Part shown: piece by piece, positions 1 through 4,469 of the stretch | Position numbering within the stretch: position 1 is the first letter of the stretch | Layout: every line of letters begins with the position of its first letter | Assembly: GCA_900556675.1 (NCBI GenBank) | Contig: USQE01000107.1 | Location: 1-5,195 of the forward strand | Direction of reading: 5' to 3' | Length of the DNA stretch: 5,195 bases | DNA from: an uncultured Collinsella sp. | Lineage (GTDB): Bacteria; Actinomycetota; Coriobacteriia; Coriobacteriales; Coriobacteriaceae | Notes under the pieces: model-generated | The model's input: only the letters and a program-made list of their open reading frames with translations | Told to the model about the DNA's origin: nothing | Database searches by the model: none | Made by a program: the position numbers and the translations under genes

Positions 1-1
1 G

Positions 2-88
2 AACGGTGAGACGTACAACAAGTTCTTCGGAGGTATAGGCTCTTTCAAGGGGAACTGGCTCAAGCAAGCCCGCAGCAAGCGGATATAG
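2..88 (+). CDS. C-terminal end of an unrecognised protein (partial)
   Basis: The frame starting at base 2 is open from the contig edge to a TAG at 86-88 and gives 28 residues. They include the segment YNKFFGGIGSFKGNWLKQAR and a basic tail ending SKRI. Codon use is compatible with the GC-rich genes to the right, and a hairpin starts directly at the stop codon. I do not recognise the family from so short a tail. If the guaA attachment-site reading of 346-360 is right, this gene is chromosomal (or part of a neighbouring element) and points towards the guaA 3' end. The same frame stays open after the TAG until 290-292, so a nonsense mutation in a longer gene cannot be excluded, but GC-rich DNA often stays open that long by chance. 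Confidence 0.5.
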   Translation, partial: NGETYNKFFGGIGSFKGNWLKQARSKRI

Positions 89-121
89 CTGGCCTCGCGG
101 TTTCGCAAGGAACGGCCAGCT
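87..121 (+). terminator. Hairpin directly after the stop codon, possible terminator
   Basis: An 8-bp perfect inverted repeat, AGCTGGCC (87-94) and GGCCAGCT (114-121), overlaps the TAG of the upstream gene. A small inner GCG/CGC pairing (97-99, 104-106) is also possible. The position suits a transcription terminator or mRNA-end hairpin. No T-run follows it, so an ordinary intrinsic terminator is not established. Confidence 0.35.
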
Positions 122-222
122 CTCCTCTGGCGAGGAACACCGGGCGACGTGCCTCGAGCAGCGGAAGCTGAAGCGCAAGCAGAAGCAGCGCGGGCAATGA
201 TCGGTGCCGATATGGGCCCAGA

Positions 223-251
223 CGTGAACAGTGCTACGTCCCCTGTTCACG
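223..251. repeat. Perfect 9-bp inverted repeat
   Basis: CGTGAACAG (223-231) and CTGTTCACG (243-251) are perfect inverted copies separated by 11 bases. No T-tract follows on either strand, so it does not look like an intrinsic terminator. It could be a protein-binding site or an RNA hairpin. It lies between the end of the first gene and the 294-327 terminator, in a stretch where I see no convincing gene. A direct repeat AGGTTGCA at 268-275 and 279-286 lies just to the right. Confidence 0.5.
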
Positions 252-293
252 GGGCGCGAAACCGCAAAGGTTGCACAGAGGTTGCAAAATAAG

Positions 294-327
294 AAGCCCC
301 CGACCTGTTTTCGCAGGTCAGAGGCTT
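294..327 (-). terminator. Intrinsic terminator reading leftwards
   Basis: On the minus strand a stem forms from AAGCC with GGCTT (323-327 and 294-298) and CAGGTC with GACCTG (314-319 and 302-307). A 3x3 internal loop separates the two stem halves and the loop is six bases. It is followed on the minus strand by a T-rich run (CTTATTTT). It begins about 20 bases after the minus-strand TAA at 346-348, the normal place for the terminator of the gene whose last codons lie at 346-360 (read here as guaA). The plus strand lacks a T-tract after the stem, so efficient termination is predicted only leftwards. Confidence 0.7.
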
Positions 328-345
328 GAAATCAACGAATATCGT

Positions 346-360
346 TTATTCCCACTCGAT
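346..360 (-). other. Putative attachment-site core: 3' end of guaA
   Basis: Read on the minus strand, these 15 bases are ATC GAG TGG GAA TAA, encoding Ile-Glu-Trp-Glu-stop. Most bacterial GMP synthases (GuaA) end in such a motif, usually preceded by Pro-Pro-Ala/Gly-Thr. Upstream codons (361-375) give P-A-A-P-V and do not continue as GuaA, and no other part of guaA is present. A guaA 3' tip without its gene, with a terminator just downstream and an integrase module beside it, is what the distal attachment site of an element inserted at the guaA 3' end would look like. The guaA 3' end is a known target of tyrosine-integrase islands. Inference: 1-345 is chromosomal flank and 361 onward is element. 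A circular-form attP or stacked elements are alternatives. Confidence 0.55.
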
Positions 361-372
361 AACGGGTGCCGC

Positions 373-398
373 AGGTAAATGAGGCGCTCGTTTTACCT
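373..398. repeat. Inverted repeat beside the putative attachment core
   Basis: AGGTAAA (373-379) pairs with TTTACCT (392-398), and an inner GAG/CTC pairing (381-383, 387-389) could close a three-base loop. There is no T-tract on the minus strand, so it is a weak terminator candidate for the regulator gene ending to its right. Lying 13 bases inside the proposed attachment core, it could instead be a binding site for the integrase or an accessory protein. That role is a guess from position only. Confidence 0.4.
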
Positions 399-410
399 CA
401 GTCCGTTCTA

Positions 411-488
411 TCAGGCATTCTCCCATCGCCGTTTGATACTCATTTGGTCCTCACGCCGGCTAATCTGACCACAATTAGGGCAGGGCAT
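411..488 (-). pseudogene. Out-of-frame 3' tail of the two-unit XRE regulator
   Basis: Just before the regulator's stop codon (475-477), the +1 frame of the minus strand continues as MPCPNCGQISRREDQ and so on to a TGA at 411-413, about 25 residues. The sequence has a CPNCG zinc-knuckle motif and a basic end (IKRRWENA). Removing one base near 489 would join it to the in-frame FCPFDERFKKG. The fused tail would contain C-x13-C-x2-C and bring the protein to about 399 residues. The base next to the break abuts a run of four G on the minus strand, a plausible place for an indel or sequencing error. Its protein-like character suggests it is the original C-terminus, but I have no homolog alignment to prove it. 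Confidence 0.45.
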
Positions 489-1611
489 ACCCCTTCTTAA
501 ATCGCTCGTCAAAGGGACAGAAATCGCTATAGACATAGCCGTCAATAAGCGATGAACCGTTCGGTTGGCGTATCTCATGCTGCCGGAACTTCTCGACATA
601 GCCATCGGACTTATCGTGCTCGAAATAGTCGAACTGATCAAGCCACTCGTCGTATTCATCGGCCTGCTTCACGCGCGTTTCGTACCTCTTCGCCCATTCA
701 AAAAGAAAAGAGTCGGGAACAGGCGCTCTCGCTAGAAGCGCCGGCCCCTCTTCCAGTTGAAGCGGAATCAATCCATATGAAGCCGAGAGCTGAAATAGCG
801 CATGAGCAGCTTGAACAGGACTACCGAAATCGGTAAATACAAGCGCTCCCCTCTTCACCTCAAGAGCGCTGGACAGTTTTTGAAGCGCCGCATATTTCGG
901 CACCCTAGCCCCCTGTTCATACGAACGTAGCGTTGCGAGGGAGAGATCAGCCTCTCGGGCCAAATCCAGCTGGGTCTTTGCAGGGGTACACCGCGCCCTT
1001 AGCTCGGGCAGCTTCTTGGACTGCATCCTATTTTGCCAAGGCGTAATCGGCACCCAAGAATCTCGTGGATCATATTCGTATCGGAGGGGGAACTGGGACG
1101 GATCAAAGTCGGCTGAGAAGTTGTCCTTCCATCTTTCATAGTCGTCTCGATCGGAGTCGCTCTCAATTTGAGCATACTGAGCTGCCCACTTCTTTAGAAA
1201 AGACTCCATGAAAGGCGAAGTCGGCTTGAGCGCTGAATAGCGCTCGTTTGCAACAGGCTCGAACCCATATGTCGCGGCAAATTGGAAAAAAGCCTGAGCA
1301 ATCAGGTCAGTATCGTTGAAATCATAAAAATGGAGCGCCTCAGCCCGTATGCCATAGGCGTTCGCAAGCCCCTCCAAATGCTCTTCCTTCGGGGCAGACT
1401 TCATGAGCTCGTAGTTCCTCAAGGCCGACTCCGAAATGCCTGCCGCCTGAGCGGCGACCTTTCGTGTCCATTTTCGCGCCGAACGGAGGCGGAGCAGTTT
1501 CTCGGACAGCCGTAGCCTTCCCCAGCGCTTGCTCGTTTGTTCCCACTCCCTATCGGCCACAAATGACGTCAGGGTCTCTTTGGCAGCACCGATGCGATCG
1601 ACGGCAGTCAT
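475..1611 (-). CDS. DNA-binding regulator with two tandem XRE-type HTH units
   Basis: This 378-residue cytoplasmic protein consists of two similar halves. Each half has a Cro/C1-type helix-turn-helix (about residues 33-93 and 201-257; recognition-helix segments SESALRNYE and SLATLRSYE). Each is followed by a helical module: AFFQFAATYGFEP matches ALFQLSASYGLIP, SFLKKWAAQY matches SFLFEWAKRY, and DDYERWKDNF matches DEYDEWLDQF. The tail (331-378) is not repeated. I chose the ATG at 1609-1611 because GGAGGT lies eight bases upstream; the in-frame ATG at 1666-1668 has no ribosome site and would sit in the promoter region. It is transcribed divergently from the xis-int operon, the usual place for the master repressor of an integrative element or satellite. 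That role is inferred. Its 3' end seems frameshifted: the adjacent frame encodes a CPNCG zinc knuckle. Confidence 0.85.
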   Translation of the reverse strand: MTAVDRIGAAKETLTSFVADREWEQTSKRWGRLRLSEKLLRLRSARKWTRKVAAQAAGISESALRNYELMKSAPKEEHLEGLANAYGIRAEALHFYDFNDTDLIAQAFFQFAATYGFEPVANERYSALKPTSPFMESFLKKWAAQYAQIESDSDRDDYERWKDNFSADFDPSQFPLRYEYDPRDSWVPITPWQNRMQSKKLPELRARCTPAKTQLDLAREADLSLATLRSYEQGARVPKYAALQKLSSALEVKRGALVFTDFGSPVQAAHALFQLSASYGLIPLQLEEGPALLARAPVPDSFLFEWAKRYETRVKQADEYDEWLDQFDYFEHDKSDGYVEKFRQHEIRQPNGSSLIDGYVYSDFCPFDERFKKGYALP

Positions 1612-1646
1612 CCAGATACACCTCCGAAGAAAAACTGTTCTCAAGT

Positions 1647-1681
1647 CTACATGCGAAATCTCATGCATACAAAAAATGTAG
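1647..1681. promoter_or_regulatory. Inverted repeat in the divergent control region, possible operator
   Basis: CTACAT (1647-1652) and ATGTAG (1676-1681) are inverted copies with 23 bases between them. The right arm overlaps the proposed -10 box of the regulator's own promoter, and the left arm lies in its likely transcribed leader. A second, nested pair ATCTC (1658-1662) and GAGAT (1682-1686) crosses the same area. A two-headed HTH regulator could bind such spaced half-sites and repress itself. Arms this short can occur by chance in AT-richer DNA. Confidence 0.3.
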
Positions 1682-1702
1682 GAGATGTGACTTAATCTGC
1701 AA
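1675..1702 (-). promoter_or_regulatory. Sigma-70-type promoter for the XRE regulator
   Basis: On the minus strand, TTGCAG (1697-1702) and TACATT (1675-1680) are separated by 16 bases, close to the -35 and -10 consensus. They lie about 65-90 bases upstream of the chosen ATG at 1611, leaving a leader that contains the GGAGGT ribosome site. The -35 box sits inside an imperfect inverted repeat (GTG..TAAT / ATTA..CAC, 1687-1710). I found no comparably good promoter for the rightward operon, although CATAAT at 1740-1745 could be its -10 box. Confidence 0.45.
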
Positions 1703-1753
1703 AATTACACTTTCCGTAGTAGGTCATACGTTTTTTGGACATAATCAAGACGA

Positions 1754-1770
1754 GGGGCAATCGGTGCCCC
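1754..1770 (+). promoter_or_regulatory. Leader hairpin before the excisionase gene
   Basis: GGGGCA (1754-1759) and TGCCCC (1765-1770) form a six-bp, GC-rich stem with a five-base loop. It ends seven bases before the AAAGGAG ribosome site (1778-1784) of the first operon gene. It could stabilise or gate the mRNA start, or be an operator half-site pair. No T-run follows, so it is not an intrinsic terminator. Confidence 0.4.
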
Positions 1771-1791
1771 GCTCTGGAAAGGAGACTACAT

Positions 1792-2001
1792 ATGACACGT
1801 CAGCTTATCGGCGCGGAGGAGGTTGCCGAGATCACGGGCATGAGCAAGTCTTATGCGTTCAAGCTGATTAAGACCTTGAATGCAGAACTTGCAGCTCAGG
1901 GAATCATGACCATCCCCGGGAAGGTTCAGCGCTCGTACTTCGAGGCACGGCTTCTCTCCGCCCCTTCCAAGCAGAGGGCGGCGATGGCCCATGTCAGTTA
2001 A
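1792..2001 (+). CDS. Excisionase-like HTH protein
   Basis: This 69-residue protein starts at the ATG at 1792, which has a strong AAAGGAG site seven bases upstream. The frame is open leftward to a TTG at 1735, but that would run through the leader hairpin. Residues 5-26 (LIGAEEVAEITGMSKSYAFK) are a winged-helix HTH of the MerR/HTH_17 excisionase type. A strand pair follows (GIMTIPGKV) and then SYFEARL, the layout of small excisionase/DNA-binding proteins placed before integrases on actinobacterial and Firmicutes elements. Its last 11 bases overlap the integrase start. Expected role: bends DNA at the attachment site and pushes the integrase towards excision. It could instead act mainly as an activator, as AlpA-type proteins do. 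Confidence 0.8.
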   Translation: MTRQLIGAEEVAEITGMSKSYAFKLIKTLNAELAAQGIMTIPGKVQRSYFEARLLSAPSKQRAAMAHVS

Positions 2002-3055
2002 CCGAGACAAGAAGCGCGGGACCTGGACGGTCGAGGCTTGGTACCGCAACTCTTTAGGCGAGCGCCACAAAAAGACGAAGTGCGGATTCGCTTCCAAGAA
2101 GGAGGCCGTCGCTTGGGAGCGCAACTTCCTCGCGTCCTGCAACGAGCGCGTCGAGATCACCGTCGAGGCCTTCGTCAAGACCATGTACACCCGCGACGTC
2201 TACCCTCGGCTGCGCGTTGGAACCAAGCTCACCAAGGATGCCATCATCGACAAGTACATCCTCCCGGTCTTCGGTAAGATGCGCCTTTGCGACGTCAAGG
2301 CCGCAGACGTTGTGCGTTGGGAGAATTGGCTCCTTGAGCAGGGCCTGTCGCAGAGCTATCTCCACACCATCTGCAACCAGTTCTCAGCCATTTTCAACCA
2401 CGCCGTCCGCTTCTACCGCTTGCCCCAGAACCCCATGCTGGCGGCGGGAAAGGTCGGCTCCAAGCGTCCCGAGAAGGAGATGCTCTACTGGACCCCTACC
2501 GAGTTCAAGCTCTTCTCCCAGGCCATCGAGGATAAGCCCCTCATCTACCTCGCTTTCCTGACGCTCTATCTGTCGGGTTGCCGCGAGGGCGAGCTCCTTG
2601 CCCTTCGTCCGGAGGACATCGACTTCGGGCTCAACGTCATCCGCATCCGCCGCTCCTATGCCCGCGTCAAGGGCGAGGACGTTATCGGCCCACCCAAGAC
2701 GCGAGCCTCGAAGCGCGACATTGTCATGCCGAGCCTCCTTCGCGAGGAACTGCGCGACTATCTGGCAGCACATCCCGAAATCGTTCCTACCGACCGACTC
2801 TTCCCCATCACAAAACATGCGTTGTCGCATGAGATGAAGAGGGGTTGCGAGCTCTCGGGCGTGAAGCGCATCCGTATCCACGACATCCGCCACTCCCACG
2901 TGAGCGCCCTCGTCAACAGCGGCTACTCGCCCACGGCGATCGCCGATCGCATGGGCCACGAGACCGCCGAGGTCACGGAGATGTACTCGCATCTCTTCCC
3001 CTCGACGCAGCACGATCTAGTGGAGGCCCTTGATGGGATGATGTCGGATGTCTAA
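1991..3055 (+). CDS. int: Tyrosine-type site-specific integrase
   Basis: This 354-residue phage-type integrase has all catalytic residues visible: Arg198 (GCREGEL), Lys236 (PPKTRAS), His297 and Arg300 (HDIRHSH), His323 (MGHE) and the nucleophile Tyr332 (MYSHLF). Residues 1-50 look like an arm-type DNA-binding domain (GTWTVEAWYRN...KKTKCGFASKKEA), 56-145 the SAM-like core-binding domain, and 165-340 the catalytic domain. The length is normal and the gene is intact. The ATG at 1991 overlaps the excisionase gene by 11 bases and has only a distant GAGGG (1974-1978), so translation is probably coupled. The overlap with the next gene (3048) continues the operon. The likely target is the guaA 3' end, inferred from the core at 346-360, which lies 1.6 kb away across the regulator gene. 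Confidence 0.95.
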   Translation: MSVNRDKKRGTWTVEAWYRNSLGERHKKTKCGFASKKEAVAWERNFLASCNERVEITVEAFVKTMYTRDVYPRLRVGTKLTKDAIIDKYILPVFGKMRLCDVKAADVVRWENWLLEQGLSQSYLHTICNQFSAIFNHAVRFYRLPQNPMLAAGKVGSKRPEKEMLYWTPTEFKLFSQAIEDKPLIYLAFLTLYLSGCREGELLALRPEDIDFGLNVIRIRRSYARVKGEDVIGPPKTRASKRDIVMPSLLREELRDYLAAHPEIVPTDRLFPITKHALSHEMKRGCELSGVKRIRIHDIRHSHVSALVNSGYSPTAIADRMGHETAEVTEMYSHLFPSTQHDLVEALDGMMSDV

Positions 3056-3497
3056 GCCGATTATGGACGCCAAGGGGCGCCGCCGCTGCAAGACCATCGC
3101 CTTCCGCATGTCGCCCGCAGAGGCGGACCAGCTCGACCTCCGCGTCGCCCTGAGTAGCCTGTCAAAGCAGGAGTACATCACGAAATGCTTGCTTGAGGGC
3201 ACTTTCACCGTGGTCGCGACCACCCGCATGCGCAAGGCGGTCAAGGAGCGCGTGGGGCCCGTCGTAACGGAACTCCGGCGTATCCGGCGCGCGGCAGACA
3301 TGGACGACGAGCTCGTCGAGTCGCTTGAGACGCTTGCCGCCTTCGCCGAATCGTTCGCGCCCGAGCGCTCCCCCGTGGAACTCGAAGACGCACTTATCGC
3401 AAACCTCGGGATAGACGACGGCCTCCCCGACCAAAGCTCGGCCGTCGCCCAAAATCATGAGTCCACACATAAGGAGGACCCCATCGATGAATCTTAG
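3048..3497 (+). CDS. Ribbon-helix-helix / MobC-like accessory protein
   Basis: This 149-residue protein overlaps the integrase end by eight bases. Residues 12-51 fit a ribbon-helix-helix DNA-binding fold: basic start RRRCK, strand KTIAFRM, helix SPAEADQLDLRVALSS, then LSKQEYITKCLLEG. A helical stretch 60-104 follows (MRKAVKERVGPVVTELRRIR). The tail from 105 is acidic and low in structure. This pattern (FRMSPAEADQLD...GLSKQEYI) is shared by small mobile-element proteins often labelled MobC or relaxosome accessory factors. No relaxase is visible in the window, so a transfer role is uncertain. It could regulate the operon or bind the replication origin for the VirE-like protein downstream. The ATG at 3048 is preferred for its overlap, but ATG 3063 is possible. 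Confidence 0.7.
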   Translation: MSKPIMDAKGRRRCKTIAFRMSPAEADQLDLRVALSSLSKQEYITKCLLEGTFTVVATTRMRKAVKERVGPVVTELRRIRRAADMDDELVESLETLAAFAESFAPERSPVELEDALIANLGIDDGLPDQSSAVAQNHESTHKEDPIDES

Positions 3498-3690
3498 CAT
3501 GATGAATTCCGCCCGGCGCCGCACCATCCTGCGCGACCACGGCCTCGACCATCCCCTGACAGAGGAAGAGCTGGTCGAGCGTCTGGTCGACACGGAGCTT
3601 CGCCTTAGCCGGCTCGAAGTGCTCGTCTTCGGCAGTGCCTGCCCCATCAACGGCCCACGACGCCCCCAGTCTCGCGAGGAGGTGGCCTGA
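3487..3690 (+). CDS. Small protein of unknown function
   Basis: This 67-residue frame has a near-perfect ribosome site, AAGGAGG (3471-3477), nine bases before the ATG at 3487. It overlaps the preceding gene by 11 bases, and its stop overlaps the next start (TGATG, 3688-3692). Those overlaps are the main evidence that it is real. Residues 24-47 (LTEEELVERLVDTELRLSRL) should form an amphipathic, possibly coiled-coil helix; the N-terminus is basic (SARRRTILRDHG) and the tail polar. There is no signal peptide or membrane segment. I do not recognise it. The position suggests a partner of the VirE-like ATPase or the RHH protein. Confidence 0.7.
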   Translation: MNLSMMNSARRRTILRDHGLDHPLTEEELVERLVDTELRLSRLEVLVFGSACPINGPRRPQSREEVA

Positions 3691-4469
3691 TGGGTGCGCA
3701 GAAGCACGACGACGTCCTTGGGCCGCAGCCTCCAGAGCGCCGCTCCCCGCCGACGGTCAACGAGATCGTCGAGGAGCTCAAGTCCCTCCCCTTGAACGTC
3801 GGCTACAACCGGCTCGCAAACGAGCTTTTCAAGACCGGCCCTCTGCCCTGGGACGCGGATGCGAGGGAACGCCGGTGGCGCGACAGCGACGACGCGCGGC
3901 TCTTCGCCCTCCTCCAGCAGACCATCTCCCTCCAGAAGGAGAAGTTCATGTTGCTCGCATTGACCATCGTCGCCGAGGACAATGCCTACGATCCGCTCGT
4001 CGCCATGCTCGACGCCCTCACCTGGGACGGCATCCCGCGCGTAGGGACGCTCCTCAATGTCTACCTTGGTGCGGAGAGGAGCGTATACGTCTCGGAGGTC
4101 GAGCGCATCTTGTTCTGCGAGGGCATCGCCCGCGCCTACAGCCCGGGCTGCAAGGCCGATTACATGCCCATCCTGTGCGGCGCCGGGGGTATCGGCAAGT
4201 CGTCCTTCGCCCGAGGCCTCGCCATCCGCGACGAGTACTTCACGGACTCCGTGATCAACCTCGGCGACGTCAAGCTCACGGGCGAGCAGAACCGGGGCAA
4301 ATGGATCGTCGAGGTCCCCGAGCTCAACGGGATGTCCGAGCGCTCTATCGAGAGCGTGAAGGCTGGGGTCACCCGTCAGGTCGATGAGTTCCGAGGGGCC
4401 TATTGCCGCAGGACGGAGGCGTTTCCCCGTTTGGTAATGGTCACGCCCAGGTTGGAGGGTTTATCGTAA
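3690..4469 (+). CDS. VirE-family P-loop ATPase, truncated (replication-type protein)
   Basis: The ATG overlaps the previous stop and has AGGAGGT six bases upstream. Residues 105-125 (MLDALTWDGIPRVGTLLNVY) and 141-160 (LFCEGIARAYSPGCKADYMP) are family signatures of virulence-associated E / phage DNA-primase-like proteins. They are followed by a Walker A loop, GAGGIGKS (164-171), a Walker B-like KWIVEVPEL (204-212) and the R-x2-D-x2-R stretch ending EAFPR (229-247). The family normally continues with a GTTN-type motif and an arginine-rich FLRD..GNRR segment; both are missing. After Arg247 (4430) the DNA belongs to the opposite-strand SpaA gene, so the last 12 residues (to the stop at 4467-4469) are not native. 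Such proteins act in replication of phages, satellites and integrative elements. About the last third or more of the protein is lost. Confidence 0.85.
   Translation: MGAQKHDDVLGPQPPERRSPPTVNEIVEELKSLPLNVGYNRLANELFKTGPLPWDADARERRWRDSDDARLFALLQQTISLQKEKFMLLALTIVAEDNAYDPLVAMLDALTWDGIPRVGTLLNVYLGAERSVYVSEVERILFCEGIARAYSPGCKADYMPILCGAGGIGKSSFARGLAIRDEYFTDSVINLGDVKLTGEQNRGKWIVEVPELNGMSERSIESVKAGVTRQVDEFRGAYCRRTEAFPRLVMVTPRLEGLS

Noticed and set aside
268..286. CRISPR or iteron array based on the AGGTTGCA repeats
   Set aside because: There are only two copies of eight bases, with no further repeats and no associated genes.
1612..1668. Upstream start for the XRE regulator at the ATG 1666-1668 (19 extra residues)
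   Set aside because: There is no ribosome site before it, it falls just downstream of the -10 box, and ATG 1609-1611 has a GGAGGT at ideal spacing.
1735..1791. TTG start at 1735 for the excisionase gene
   Set aside because: It would place the leader hairpin and the strong ribosome site inside the coding sequence. The ATG at 1792 is well supported.
2384..3013. 209-codon minus-strand frame opposite the integrase
   Set aside because: It is a shadow of the integrase's high-GC third positions. It lacks a recognisable fold, and the plus-strand gene has all catalytic residues.
3162..3707. 181-codon minus-strand frame across the RHH and small genes
   Set aside because: It is a Ser/Arg-rich shadow frame without motifs. 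The plus-strand genes have ribosome sites and coupled overlaps.
3635..4387. 250-codon plus-strand frame overlapping the VirE-like gene
   Set aside because: Its composition is dominated by Arg/Ala/Pro, as expected for an out-of-frame reading. The overlapping frame has clear Walker A and family motifs.
4431..4469. Native C-terminus of the VirE-like protein
   Set aside because: These 12 codons are the reverse complement of the conserved SpaA segment and do not resemble the family's GTTN-type continuation.
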